Origin: Roseofilum halophilum BLCC-M91
Lineage (GTDB): Bacteria; Cyanobacteriota; Cyanobacteriia; Cyanobacteriales; Desertifilaceae
Length of the DNA: 35,882 nt
Assembly (NCBI RefSeq): GCF_030068445.1
Contig: NZ_JAQPOK010000115.1
Location: forward strand, 1 to 35,882
Reading direction: 5' to 3'
Each line of letters starts with the position of its first letter. The stretch's first letter is position 1. The notes beneath the pieces are model-generated. The model saw only the letters and a list, made by a program, of their open reading frames with translations. It did not search any database and was not told the DNA's origin. Shown one piece after another: positions 8,058 to 15,913 of this stretch. A program made the translations under genes and the position numbers.

Positions 8058-10016
8058 ATGAAATATTCAACCTTATTGAAGAGATTATGGATCGCTGTCC
8101 TTTCTGTGCTGGTGCAAAGTTTAGGAATAACATTAGCACTAGAGGGTCGCATGATCGCCCAACCGGTGCAGCGTCTGCGTAATCTTCCCCCTGGAATTCC
8201 ACCCACGCAACGGTTATCAGAACATACAAAAGCAGTGAAAGCAGTTGCGGTCAGTCCCAATGGTCGGCTCATTGTCAGTGCTGGGGAAGAGAATCAAATT
8301 TATCTGTGGGATTTGTGGGAAAATCGGCCTAGAGGCATACTAACTGGTCATACGGAAGGGGTGTTAGCGTTGGCGATGAGTCCACGGGGTAAACTGATGG
8401 CCAGTGGTAGTTTAGACCGAACAATTAAGGTTTGGAATACGCAAACGGGAAAGGAAATTACTACATTCACGGGCCATCGTAATGGTATTTTAGCCCTAGC
8501 GATTAGTCCCGATGGACGGATTTTAGCCAGTGGGGGATTGGATCGTACCATTCATTTATGGAATCTGGAAACGGGAAAGGCGATCGGAATTTTAGAGGGT
8601 CATGAAGATTGGGTGCAAGCGTTAACGTTTACCCCGGATGGTAATACTTTAATTAGTGGCAGTGCAGATGCAACAATTCGGTTTTGGAATCTGCACACGG
8701 GTGAAGAAAAACAGGTTTTGGAGTCGCCAACGGGTGGAGTTTTAGCGTTGGCCTTGAGTGAAGATGGACGGATTTTGGCTAGTAGTGGTTTTGAGGAGGC
8801 GATCGCCGTTTGGAATGTGCCCAAGGGAGTCTTGGAAAGCCTGCTAACCGGTCATCGCATGGGGGTTTTGTCCCTCAAGTTTAGTCCCACCGGGAATATT
8901 TTAGCCAGTGGGAGCGACGATGGAACCGTGAAGTTATGGAATATGGCCACGCGATCGCCCATTCAGACATTTTCGGGCCATGAAACCGGGGTGAGCGCGA
9001 TCGCCTTTACCCCAGATCGTCGCTCCCTCATTAGTGGGGGAGATGATAGCTTAGTCAATCTCTGGAATCTCGATACTCGCCTATTTCCCGACAATTTTAC
9101 CCCCCATGGCGATATGATTTCCGCCCTAGGATTTAGTGGCACAGGAGATTTATTAATTAGTGGCAGTTTAGATCAAAGTCTGAAGATTTGGCCCGTTGCT
9201 GCACGGGATAACTCATCCCCTCTGCATACCTTTTCCAGTCATGAAACCTCCGTTTGGTCTTTAGCCATTAGTCCTATTCAACCGGTGATTGCCAGTGGCA
9301 GTTTTGACGGCACAATTAAGCTGTGGAATTTGATTACCGGACGATTAATTGAAACCCTCACAGCCCATCAGGGAGGAGTATATGGGTTAACCATGAGTGC
9401 AGATAGTCAACTGTTGGTCAGTGGAGGAGACGATCGCACCGTCAAGTTATGGGATCTGCAAACGGGGGTATTATTGAAAACTCTAGGCGGCCCGGAAGAA
9501 ACTGTGTATACCGTCACCTTGAGTGGCGATCGCCGTTGGTTAGCCTCTGGTAGCGCCGATGGTAGGATTCACCTCTGGGATTTAAATCGCTTAGAGTTGG
9601 TCTCAAGTTTTCCCGCCCATCAAGGATCGGTTTACGGGTTAGCCCTGACTAGAGATGGTAAATTATTAGCATCCGGTGGAGAAGACGGCCAGGTACGGGT
9701 GTGGGATTTGCGACCGGTTGAGGAAGGAAAGCGGGAGATTCCCACCAGTCGCCGTTTACAGGGAAATGGAGACCAGGTGCGATCGCTCGCTATGACTCAG
9801 GATGCCCGTTATATAGTCACCGGGTCAAGTGCCGGAGAGGTCAAAGTTTGGAACCTAGTTACCGGGGAGTTAATGCATACCTTAAGGGGTCATACGGGTG
9901 GTGTTTCAGCCATAGCTATTCACCCCAATAATCGCACCCTAGCCACGGGAAGCTACGATCGAACCATCCGCTTATGGGACTTAATTACGGGAAAAGCCCA
10001 GCAGGTTTGGCCCTAA
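8058..10016 (+). CDS. Exported WD40-repeat protein with 14 repeats
   Basis: 652 residues from ATG 8058. The N-terminus (MKYSTLLKRLWIAVLSVL then QSLGITLALEG) is basic then hydrophobic, a probable Sec signal or anchor. After a short linker come 14 units of about 42 residues, the first starting at LSEHTKAVKAVAV and the last at RGHTGGVSAIAI. Most carry GH near the start and end in (L/V/I)W(N/D). Fourteen units fit two seven-bladed propellers. WD40 propellers are protein-docking scaffolds; no kinase, caspase or other effector domain is attached, unlike many cyanobacterial WD40 proteins. An alternative TTG start at 8037 adds seven residues. The neighbours suggest, by position only, a role with the divergent membrane protein pair. 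Confidence 0.9.
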   Translation: MKYSTLLKRLWIAVLSVLVQSLGITLALEGRMIAQPVQRLRNLPPGIPPTQRLSEHTKAVKAVAVSPNGRLIVSAGEENQIYLWDLWENRPRGILTGHTEGVLALAMSPRGKLMASGSLDRTIKVWNTQTGKEITTFTGHRNGILALAISPDGRILASGGLDRTIHLWNLETGKAIGILEGHEDWVQALTFTPDGNTLISGSADATIRFWNLHTGEEKQVLESPTGGVLALALSEDGRILASSGFEEAIAVWNVPKGVLESLLTGHRMGVLSLKFSPTGNILASGSDDGTVKLWNMATRSPIQTFSGHETGVSAIAFTPDRRSLISGGDDSLVNLWNLDTRLFPDNFTPHGDMISALGFSGTGDLLISGSLDQSLKIWPVAARDNSSPLHTFSSHETSVWSLAISPIQPVIASGSFDGTIKLWNLITGRLIETLTAHQGGVYGLTMSADSQLLVSGGDDRTVKLWDLQTGVLLKTLGGPEETVYTVTLSGDRRWLASGSADGRIHLWDLNRLELVSSFPAHQGSVYGLALTRDGKLLASGGEDGQVRVWDLRPVEEGKREIPTSRRLQGNGDQVRSLAMTQDARYIVTGSSAGEVKVWNLVTGELMHTLRGHTGGVSAIAIHPNNRTLATGSYDRTIRLWDLITGKAQQVWP

Positions 10017-10115
10017 TGGATTACATTAAAAGGGGAATTGAGAGGAATCTTAAGGGATCTCATCGCAGCAAAAAGTGCTGTAACCTATTGCAAATAAGGA
10101 GAATCAGTAATCAAC

Positions 10116-11120
10116 ATGAGTAATCAGTTGGATGTCTTTGGTGTCGGTAATGCTTTGGTGGATGTGTTGGCCTTTGTTGAAGACCAGTTTATTACTGAAC
10201 AGGCCCTCGATCGCGGAGTCATGACCCTAGTGGATACCAAAGCTCAGGGGAAAATTTTAGCAGGACTCCAGCGAGATGCCCTACAATTAAGGTCTGGAGG
10301 CTCTGCGGCTAATACGATGATTGCGATCGCCCAAAGTGGCGGTACAGGCTTTTACACCGGTAAAGTTAGCCAAGATGAAAACGGCGAGTTTTATGCCCAA
10401 GATATGAAAGCGGCAGGAATTGAATTTGAGGTTGAACCTGCCCCCCTAACCAACGGCCCCACAGGCACTTGTGTGGTCTTAACTACCCCCGATGCAGAGC
10501 GCACCATGTGTACCAATTTGGGGGTTTCGAGTACCCTCGCCCCCAGTGATATTGATGTGGAGAAGCTCAAAGGCTGTAAATATAGCTATGTGGAAGGTTA
10601 TCTCTGGACAGGAGACGATCCCCGCCAAGCCTGTATTGAGACTATGGAGCAATCTAAGCGCCATGGGGTAAAGGTCTCTTTTACCCTTTCCGATCCATTT
10701 TTATTGCACAGTTTCCGCGATGATTTCCGCAAAGTGGTCACTGACTATTGTGATGTGCTATTTTGCAATGCGGATGAAGTACGTCAGTTTTTAGATTTAG
10801 AAGACCTGGACGCTTGTGCCCAAAAGATCGCAGACCTGGTTGATTTGGCGTTTATTACTGATAGCAATAAGGGCTGTTTGGTGGTAGAAAATAAACAGGT
10901 GGTTACCGTAGAAGGATTTCCCGTCAAACCCCTAGATACTGTAGGCGCAGGAGATGCGTTTGCTGGCGGTGCGTTATATGGTCTAACTCATGGGTATAGT
11001 GCAGCACAAGCTGCTCGTTGGGGCAATTATCTCGGATCGGCGATCGTCCAGATCCAAGGGCCTCGTTTAGAAAAAGCCCCCGTTGACCAGATGGCGACCA
11101 TCCTTTCGGTTAAACACTAA
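10116..11120 (+). CDS. PfkB family carbohydrate/nucleoside kinase (adenosine kinase-like)
   Basis: 334 residues. The ribokinase-fold phosphotransferase signature DTVGAGDAFAGG is at 274-285 with catalytic base D280, and the substrate-side glycine motif GGSAANT is at 61-67. The N-terminus DVFGVGNALVDVLAFV and the LGVSSTLAPSDID segment resemble the cyanobacterial and plant group annotated adenosine kinase or sugar kinase. ATP-dependent phosphorylation of a sugar or nucleoside hydroxyl in the cytoplasm is expected; the substrate is not readable. AAGGAG lies upstream of ATG 10116, with a rather long spacing. Monocistronic in appearance. Confidence 0.9.
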   Translation: MSNQLDVFGVGNALVDVLAFVEDQFITEQALDRGVMTLVDTKAQGKILAGLQRDALQLRSGGSAANTMIAIAQSGGTGFYTGKVSQDENGEFYAQDMKAAGIEFEVEPAPLTNGPTGTCVVLTTPDAERTMCTNLGVSSTLAPSDIDVEKLKGCKYSYVEGYLWTGDDPRQACIETMEQSKRHGVKVSFTLSDPFLLHSFRDDFRKVVTDYCDVLFCNADEVRQFLDLEDLDACAQKIADLVDLAFITDSNKGCLVVENKQVVTVEGFPVKPLDTVGAGDAFAGGALYGLTHGYSAAQAARWGNYLGSAIVQIQGPRLEKAPVDQMATILSVKH

Positions 11121-11168
11121 TATCAAATCCGGTTTCCGCAAGCGGACATGAAAATGGGTTATAGCGCT

Positions 11169-11276
11169 TCGCGCGGTAACAAGCGGGCAAGATGCCCGCA
11201 CTCCTCGCGCGGTAACAAGCGGGCAAGATGCCCGCACTCCTCGCGCGGTAACAAGCGGGCAAGATGCCCGCACTCC
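11169..11276. repeat. Three perfect 36-bp tandem repeats with internal hairpin
   Basis: Units at 11169-11204, 11205-11240 and 11241-11276 are identical. Each starts TCGCGCGGTAAC and contains the dyad GCGGGC-aagat-GCCCGC. There are no spacers, so this is not a CRISPR array despite the 36-bp length. Confidence 0.95.
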
Positions 11277-11314
11277 TAAAACCAATCATGCTAAGGAGTG
11301 GGAGCGTCTTGCTC

Positions 11315-11377
11315 GTAGGGGGCGGGTTTACAAACATCTGGGTGGGAAAACAAGAGGGTTGCTAAACCCGCCCCTAC
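11315..11377. repeat. GTAGGGG...CCCCTAC REP-like stem-loop
   Basis: GTAGGGGGCGGGTTTA (11315-11330) pairs with TAAACCCGCCCCTAC (11363-11377), with one extra G in the left arm and a 32-nt loop. The same arm sequences form the tight hairpin at 19026-19054 after pntB, so this is a dispersed family and possibly a terminator. Confidence 0.7.
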
Positions 11378-11508
11378 TTAACTAGGATGAATCCGCTTCG
11401 CGGACATTTTCATGTCGGACGCAGTCCGAAACAACTGGAGAGGATATGAGATGTCTTCCTGGCGATCGCCTTAGCGTACAATCTTTTGTACTAGGGTGGG
11501 TTTTGCTC

Positions 11509-12030
11509 TTAAGATCGCCCCAATTGATCCTTCAGATTTGCCAAAGCAGACCAACGGGCATCTACAGCAGTCTCGTCAGATTCAGCCGTTTCCTCCTTCA
11601 CCTCAATCCCTGGACAATCTTTATCGCATAACTGCCGATGGGGAAGCCGCAAGCAAAGCTGTTCGTAGAGCCAGCTTTCTGGGTCAAAATGGCCTTGGGG
11701 GGAGAGAGTTTCCACCAAATCCTCGAAAGCCACTTCCCGCTCTAACGGTAAATGATCATTCAGGGTATCCACATTGGGGTCGAGCCAAATCAACTCCTTC
11801 GCTTTCGCCCGCAGTCTATGATTATACTGTTGCAGACAGCGATCGCACTTTAGGGTTACAATCGTCTCGGCGATCGCCTTCACCTCCAAATAACTCCCTT
11901 GGTGAATCATCTTCAGCCAGCCCTGAACCGGCATCAAAGAATCCAACCCATCCAAATACTCATCCACCTCAATCCTCAGCCTTCCCTCTGGGCACTTTAA
12001 CAACCCAGGAATATGGATCATCTGCATCAT
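11509..12030 (-). CDS. DUF177 / YceD family protein
   Basis: 173 residues. The family mark CDRCLQQY (a Cys-x2-Cys pair), followed by an acidic middle (FEDLVETLSPQGHFDPESW) and a second cysteine group (LCDKDCPG), fits YceD/DUF177. YceD is linked in bacteria to 23S rRNA processing or stability and often lies beside ribosomal protein genes. The C-terminus DARWSALANLKDQL is also typical. It is the last gene of the minus-strand rpmH-yidC run, 15 bp after the jag stop. The four cysteines could bind a metal; that is inference. Confidence 0.85.
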   Translation of the reverse strand: MMQMIHIPGLLKCPEGRLRIEVDEYLDGLDSLMPVQGWLKMIHQGSYLEVKAIAETIVTLKCDRCLQQYNHRLRAKAKELIWLDPNVDTLNDHLPLEREVAFEDLVETLSPQGHFDPESWLYEQLCLRLPHRQLCDKDCPGIEVKEETAESDETAVDARWSALANLKDQLGRS

Positions 12031-12045
12031 CCACCTCCTTGCAAA

Positions 12046-12549
12046 CTACTCCGTAACTTGAGGTCGCACTCGTACAATCAACCGTCGATGAGGCTCCTTA
12101 CCCACACTCTCCGTCTCCAGATCCTCATACGATTGCAGAAACTGATGCACCTCCCTCCTCTCCGCCGATGACAGCGCCTTCATCTCAAACTCAACCGCCG
12201 TTTGACGCACCGTATAAGCCGCCACCTCAGCCATCCTCTGCACTTCCTGCTGTCGCTGGTGACGATAGCCATTCAACTCCAGAGTAAACGACCCCTGTTC
12301 CTCCCGGTCTTGTCCCAAATTGAGAATAGCATTCATCAGATACTGAATCGCATCCAAACTTTCCCCACCCGTACCCACCAACTGTTCAATCTGGGACGCA
12401 CTCAAGGGCGAATGGTCAATGGTTAACCAAGACGTTTCCTGTCCCGACCATCCTTCAACCCGTTCCACCCTCACAGCAGTGGCTAGTCCCATCTTCTTTA
12501 ACAGGTCTTCTAGCCACTGCTGGCCCCGCTTCTGCATGGTTTCCTTCAT
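12046..12549 (-). CDS. jag: Jag/KhpB-type RNA-binding protein (KH-R3H)
   Basis: 167 residues. The N-terminal half has KH-like features (TIDHSPLSASQIEQLVGTGG then LDAIQYLMN) and the C-terminal R3H domain contains SSAERREVHQFL followed by SVGKEPHRRLIVRV. Jag/KhpB proteins bind single-stranded RNA and are encoded next to yidC in many bacteria. The classical Jag N-terminal domain is absent, as is usual in cyanobacteria. Only 15 bp separate it from the yidC stop. An alternative start four codons in (MQKRGQQWLEDLL) is possible. Confidence 0.9.
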   Translation of the reverse strand: MKETMQKRGQQWLEDLLKKMGLATAVRVERVEGWSGQETSWLTIDHSPLSASQIEQLVGTGGESLDAIQYLMNAILNLGQDREEQGSFTLELNGYRHQRQQEVQRMAEVAAYTVRQTAVEFEMKALSSAERREVHQFLQSYEDLETESVGKEPHRRLIVRVRPQVTE

Positions 12550-12564
12550 CGCTGCTACCGATGC

Positions 12565-13749
12565 CTATTTCTTTTTCGATTCCGGTTTAGTCTTCTTCTT
12601 AGACCGTTTTTCAAAAGGCAGATCCGCGCGATTCTCGGATATTGCACCCGCAGGACTAACGCTCAGGCCTTTTTCCTCAACCAATTTCTGGAGATTTTCC
12701 GGCAACGGTTCCTTAGACAAAATAAAGGTTTGCGCTGTTTGGAAAATATTGGCAATCACCATATACATCAAAACCCCAGCCGGTAAGGGAAAGAATAAAA
12801 ACATCCCCGTAAAGATCACTGGCGTAATTTTATTGATGGTTTGTTGCTGGGAATTGCCATCATTACTGCTTCCTCCCTGGCCAGACAGCACCTGGTTCAG
12901 ATACAAACTGACCCCGAAGAACAAGATCATTCCCAGGATATCGAAGTTAATGTTGCCATTGTCATCAAAAGCTCCGACTCGTCCCAGAGCCTTAATGAAT
13001 AAAAATCCTTTCTCGGCGGCCAATCCAGGAACCTTCCCTTGAAGGGTCACTTCCCCTGGTTCGCGGGCCACCAATGTACCATCAGGATTGACCTCTACCA
13101 GCTCTTCACCTTTGGTTACTGTCCAAGTTGGTTGTAGCTTTTGCACCTGATTCGGATACTGGGCCACCAATTCTTTAACCGTTTGTCCTTCTACCGTTTG
13201 CAGATTAATTTGAGCTTGGTCACCCACCCCAATCTTATTGCCTCCGGGCAAAATCGCCGCTACTTTAGCATGAACCCCATCTTCGATATAGATATTTTGG
13301 GGTTTAGTGGCATAAATTTGGGGTTGAATTCGCTGAATTTGTTCTTGGGGAAAAATCTGCACATCAACCGTGTAGTTGACATCCGCAAAGGGCGATCCTC
13401 GCAACGTCGCAAACAGGGCAAATAGCACCGGCATTTGAATGATCACGGGCAAACATCCAGCGAGGGGATTGCCGACCTCTTTGAAGAGCTTCGCCATCTC
13501 CTCCTGTTGTTTTTCAGGATTATCTTTATACCGGTTACGAATTTCTTCTTGTCGCTTTTGCATGTAGGGCTGTACCACACGAGTGCGGCGCATACTGCGA
13601 ATTGATCCGGCACTCAGGGGATACAGAGCAAACCGAATCACCAAGGTTAGGGCGACGATCGCCAAACCATAGCTCGGTACGATCCCGTAGAAAAAATCCA
13701 GGATCGGTAGCATAACGTTACTGGAGAGAAAACCAATACCAAAATCCAT
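12565..13749 (-). CDS. yidC: Membrane protein insertase YidC/Oxa1
   Basis: 394 residues. It inserts membrane proteins with or without the Sec translocon; in cyanobacteria this includes thylakoid proteins. The first span region ([23 protein letters not shown]) leads to the basic loop [22 protein letters not shown] and then [20 protein letters not shown], the conserved core. A lumenal/periplasmic insert of about 120 residues ([12 protein letters not shown] to [13 protein letters not shown]) precedes the last spans. The C-terminal tail is strongly basic ([14 protein letters not shown]), as in ribosome-binding Oxa1 homologues. A large imperfect palindrome lies in its leader. Confidence 0.96.
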   Translation of the reverse strand: MDFGIGFLSSNVMLPILDFFYGIVPSYGLAIVALTLVIRFALYPLSAGSIRSMRRTRVVQPYMQKRQEEIRNRYKDNPEKQQEEMAKLFKEVGNPLAGCLPVIIQMPVLFALFATLRGSPFADVNYTVDVQIFPQEQIQRIQPQIYATKPQNIYIEDGVHAKVAAILPGGNKIGVGDQAQINLQTVEGQTVKELVAQYPNQVQKLQPTWTVTKGEELVEVNPDGTLVAREPGEVTLQGKVPGLAAEKGFLFIKALGRVGAFDDNGNINFDILGMILFFGVSLYLNQVLSGQGGSSNDGNSQQQTINKITPVIFTGMFLFFPLPAGVLMYMVIANIFQTAQTFILSKEPLPENLQKLVEEKGLSVSPAGAISENRADLPFEKRSKKKTKPESKKK

Positions 13750-13852
13750 TCGTCGTGAGTTAACCTTTGCGCTGAGGAACTGCCTCTTCAGTGTATCTGA
13801 TTGTCGGAGGCTTGATCTGATTAATCTGAGATCAATATTTCATTTATGTTTA

Positions 13853-13919
13853 CCGAGAACAGCTAAAACTCCCCATTGGCATGGGGTTTACTGTTCTCGG
13901 AAGAAGAGCGATCGCTCTT
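13853..13919 (-). promoter_or_regulatory. Stem-loop plus palindrome in the PH-yidC spacer
   Basis: CCGAGAACAG (13853-13862) pairs exactly with CTGTTCTCGG (13891-13900). Inside, TAAA/TTTA and CCCCAT/ATGGGG continue the stem around a TGGC loop, leaving only two small bulges. Next to it AAGAGCGATCGCTCTT (13904-13919) is a perfect 16-bp palindrome built on HIP1 and directly abutting the stop codon of the PH gene. A smaller dyad TTGATCT/AGATCAA is at 13812-13835. Terminator, mRNA processing site or yidC leader control are all possible. Confidence 0.5.
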
Positions 13920-13920
13920 G

Positions 13921-14322
13921 TTAGGCTTTAACCTTACCCGTAGAGCCACTTTTGGTTTGGGCGTTTTTAGAGATTTTGCTATTGATATAGTCATACAGTT
14001 CCCGAAACCGGGGAAGCGATCGCATTTCTAGGCGGCTGCCATCTTTGAGGGTAATCACCATATCCCCCCAAGCTCCGAACCCCCTAGGAACGACCATCAC
14101 TTGGGCCATTTCCGAGTAAATCACATCCGTGCGGTTGCGCCCCAACCATCCTCCAACGGTCGATACTCGGCGACTGGTAATCCGATACCGAGACCAAATC
14201 GCTCGAATCATCGAACCAATGGTTAGAGGGAGGGCAATGATCGTAAAACCAATCAAAATATTGAAGATTAAATCTCCAACATGGGGCCCACCCTCATAAA
14301 TTACATCTTCTTTAATTCCCAT
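13921..14322 (-). CDS. PH domain-containing membrane protein
   Basis: 133 residues. A hydrophobic region (LIFNILIGFTIIALPLTIGSM, about 18-38) precedes a bacterial PH-like domain with YRITSRRVSTVGGWLG, DVIYSEMAQVMVVPR, WGDMVITLKDGSRLEMRSLP and RELYDYI. Such proteins occur between rnpA and yidC in cyanobacteria; function is not established. ATG 14322 overlaps the rnpA stop by 11 bases, so translation is probably coupled. Confidence 0.85.
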   Translation of the reverse strand: MGIKEDVIYEGGPHVGDLIFNILIGFTIIALPLTIGSMIRAIWSRYRITSRRVSTVGGWLGRNRTDVIYSEMAQVMVVPRGFGAWGDMVITLKDGSRLEMRSLPRFRELYDYINSKISKNAQTKSGSTGKVKA

Positions 14323-14689
14323 TGAGTACCTCTGCCTGTGCCAATAACTGCTCTAATTCTCGCAGAAATTGATCCCAATTGCAGGATTGAACACTTGGAC
14401 GCACAATAAACACCAATCGCCACCCCCTCTGAATTTGGGGGAGCAGTTGGCGTAGTTTAGCCCGAATTTGTCGTTTAATCCGATTTCGATAAACGGCTCG
14501 TTTATCGACTTTTTTACCCACCACAATACCAATTTGGGTAGGATGGCTCGGACGGTGGGGGTTTGGCGAAGGAGAAATTTTTGGCCCTAACGCTCTTAGG
14601 GTCAAATGGGCGCTTTCCTGTCGGATACCTTGACGATAGACTCCAACAAAATCTCGTCGATTTTTAAGTCGGTTCGCTTTGGGTAGCAT
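14312..14689 (-). CDS. rnpA: Ribonuclease P protein component
   Basis: 125 residues, normal size. Protein subunit that helps the RNase P RNA remove 5' leaders from pre-tRNA. The RNR-type motif is in KRAVYRNRIKRQIRAKLRQL (RNR at 68-70), and the N-terminus LPKANRLKNRRDF is characteristic. A proline/serine-rich stretch (ISPSPNPHRPSHP) interrupts the middle strand region, as seen in cyanobacteria. It is read in the same direction as rpmH; the leader between the two consists of ATTACCC-like repeats on the sense strand. Confidence 0.95.
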   Translation of the reverse strand: MLPKANRLKNRRDFVGVYRQGIRQESAHLTLRALGPKISPSPNPHRPSHPTQIGIVVGKKVDKRAVYRNRIKRQIRAKLRQLLPQIQRGWRLVFIVRPSVQSCNWDQFLRELEQLLAQAEVLNGN

Positions 14690-14699
14690 GATATAGCGC

Positions 14700-14766
14700 T
14701 ACGCGCTGGTAATGGGTAATTGGTAATGGGTAATTGATAATGGGTAATTCCTCCCCATTCCCCCAT
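14700..14766 (-). repeat. ATTACCC-type array and G-rich segment in the rpmH-rnpA spacer
   Basis: On the minus strand this reads as a GGGGGAATGGGG segment followed by several ATTACCC/ATTACCA-like heptamers, ending at AGCGCGTAGCGCT next to the rnpA start. It is the same composite as before pntB. The AGCGCTACGCGCT tail is related to the repeats near 11167 and 35672. Confidence 0.7.
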
Positions 14767-14778
14767 TAGCCACAAAGC

Positions 14779-14916
14779 TTAAACTGCTAACCGATGACGA
14801 CCTTTTTTGCGACGGGAGCGAATCACTCGGCGGCCGGTATGACTCCGCATCCGGGCCCGAAATCCCGATGTTCTCTTTTGTTTGCGGTTGGTTCCTTCTA
14901 ATGTGCGTTTACTCAT
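14779..14916 (-). CDS. rpmH: 50S ribosomal protein L34
   Basis: 45 residues, reading [18 protein letters not shown] then [14 protein letters not shown] and a basic end KKGRHRLAV. This matches L34 throughout ([23 protein letters not shown]). It is a small basic component of the large ribosomal subunit. It is upstream of rnpA in the same direction, the usual bacterial arrangement. ATG 14916 and TAA 14779-14781 give exactly the family length. Confidence 0.97.
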   Translation of the reverse strand: MSKRTLEGTNRKQKRTSGFRARMRSHTGRRVIRSRRKKGRHRLAV

Positions 14917-14969
14917 AGAATTTGTTTTCCCTAAAGGGTTAGCGAATCATAAAAATGCCACAATCGTTC

Positions 14970-14998
14970 ATTATACCCCATATTATGGGATGTGCCCT
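14970..14998 (-). promoter_or_regulatory. Candidate rpmH promoter with overlapping dyad
   Basis: On the minus strand a consensus TATAAT occupies 14975-14970, 53 bases before the rpmH ATG. Directly upstream is the dyad CCCATA-A-TATGGG (14989-14977). The -35 position has only AGGGCA, so an activator or extended element may be needed. The whole rpmH-DUF177 run could start here. Confidence 0.45.
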
Positions 14999-15010
14999 GA
15001 AAGGGTAGAA

Positions 15011-15063
15011 GAGGTAATGGGTAATGGGTAATGGGTTATTTCTCCCCCATCTCCCCCATCCCC
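15011..15063 (-). repeat. ATTACCC array with G-rich segment upstream of rpmH
   Basis: On the minus strand GGGGATGGGGGAGATGGGGG is followed by about three ATTACCC units. It is the same composite and orientation relative to the downstream gene as at 14700-14766 and 17482-17582. Confidence 0.7.
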
Positions 15064-15069
15064 TTTAAT

Positions 15070-15615
15070 TTATGGACTGATGCTCACTTCCCATGTGCCG
15101 ATATAGCGGGGGAGAGGCACTTCACCAGGGGTAAAGATGAGGCACTTAAACCGATAAATGCCAAATCCGGGGTTTTTGACATTGGAAAAGACCAATTCTA
15201 GTCCTGCCGTTCCTGCGGGGATGGGATTTTCTGGATAAATCTCCACCAGCTTATTTTCTTTATCCCAAATGACTTCTTCTAGGGGCTGGCTCTCTCCTTT
15301 AATCCGGACTTCCACTTTATCCGGGTCAATTTTGCCCGTAAAGTTGGCGGGACTTTCCGAGTAGGAGATGGTAAAGGACTGCACTGCTTCCGTGAGCTTT
15401 TTGGTCGGAACCCTTAACCGATAGCGATCCCATTCATTGGCGATACCATCATAGTCGAGGCGGAAGGGCAGGGTATTTTCCCGTCCAGGGCCACCAAAGA
15501 TGGTCAGTCCGGGCAAACCATTGGCCAAGGTTAGGGTGGGCACAGCCGCTACGAGACCGGTGGCGATCGCCGCAGCCAATAGAGGATACTTGATCGACTT
15601 TAATGTTTTAAGCAT
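15070..15615 (-). CDS. Exported DUF2808 protein
   Basis: 181 residues from ATG 15615, chosen because GAGGAG lies 6 bases upstream; an in-frame ATG at 15639 lacks this. A basic N-terminus and hydrophobic run (YPLLAAAIATGLVAAVPTLTLANG) form a signal peptide with a likely cut near LAN. The mature part has the DUF2808 pattern: YRLRVPTKKLTEAVQSFTISY, FTGKIDPDKVEVR, NPIPAGTAGLELVFSNVKNPGF, YRFKCLIFTP and PRYIGTWEVSI. These extracytoplasmic proteins are common in cyanobacteria; function unknown. The 298-bp gap to pntA holds the divergent start regions and a GATCCCC/GGGGATC hairpin at 15779-15802. Confidence 0.85.
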   Translation of the reverse strand: MLKTLKSIKYPLLAAAIATGLVAAVPTLTLANGLPGLTIFGGPGRENTLPFRLDYDGIANEWDRYRLRVPTKKLTEAVQSFTISYSESPANFTGKIDPDKVEVRIKGESQPLEEVIWDKENKLVEIYPENPIPAGTAGLELVFSNVKNPGFGIYRFKCLIFTPGEVPLPRYIGTWEVSISP

Positions 15616-15778
15616 AGGAAAACTCCTCAATCCACTCATCCTTAATTTAAGATACCGTTACTAAACTTTACCAAAAGAAACCCAAAGATTGACAAACGTT
15701 ATCTTCATAGGGCCCTAATGCGGACGTAAGGCGGGGTACAAAAGTGCCACAAATACCTAATTCATAAAACAAGTTAAA

Positions 15779-15802
15779 GATCCCCCTGGGTTTGCGGGGA
15801 TC
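15779..15802. promoter_or_regulatory. GATCCCC/GGGGATC hairpin in the divergent DUF2808-pntA gap
   Basis: A 7-bp perfect stem with a 10-nt loop, GATCCCC (15779-15785) and GGGGATC (15796-15802), lies 112 bp upstream of the pntA start. It could be a leader structure or operator. It has no T-tract and there is no converging gene to terminate. Confidence 0.35.
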
Positions 15803-15913
15803 GGCTTACGATCCATAAAAACCAAATGCAAATTACGTTCAGTCGGTGCTATCCATCCAGCCAAGGGGCTAGTTCTACAATAGCTAATCGATCACCATAA
15901 AAGAGGAATATCA

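Larger units (their letters stand above)
11145..11416. mobile_element. Composite repeat island bounded by 12-bp inverted repeats
   Basis: GACATGAAAATG at 11145-11156 is the exact reverse complement of CATTTTCATGTC at 11405-11416. Between them lie the 36-bp tandem repeat, a copy of the GGAGTGGGAGC core and a long GTAGGGG...CCCCTAC hairpin. This accounts for nearly all of the 388-bp gene-free gap 11121-11508. No gene is present; minus-strand ORFs here simply translate the repeat into SAGILPACYR units. Nested insertion of small non-autonomous elements is an inference. Confidence 0.5.

Noticed and set aside
11169-11276. Possible CRISPR array with 36-bp repeats
   Set aside because: The units are directly adjacent with no spacers, are hairpin-forming, and no cas genes are near.
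11067-11337. Minus-strand ORFs encoding repeated SAGILPACYR or ASCPLVTAR units
   Set aside because: They translate the non-coding 36-bp tandem repeat; no start signals, and they run into the kinase gene antisense.
11496-12056. 186-codon plus-strand ORF
   Set aside because: It is antisense to the DUF177 gene, with a low-complexity composition, while the minus frame carries clear family motifs.
12419-13042. 207-codon plus-strand ORF
   Set aside because: Antisense shadow of yidC and the jag start; no recognisable protein features.
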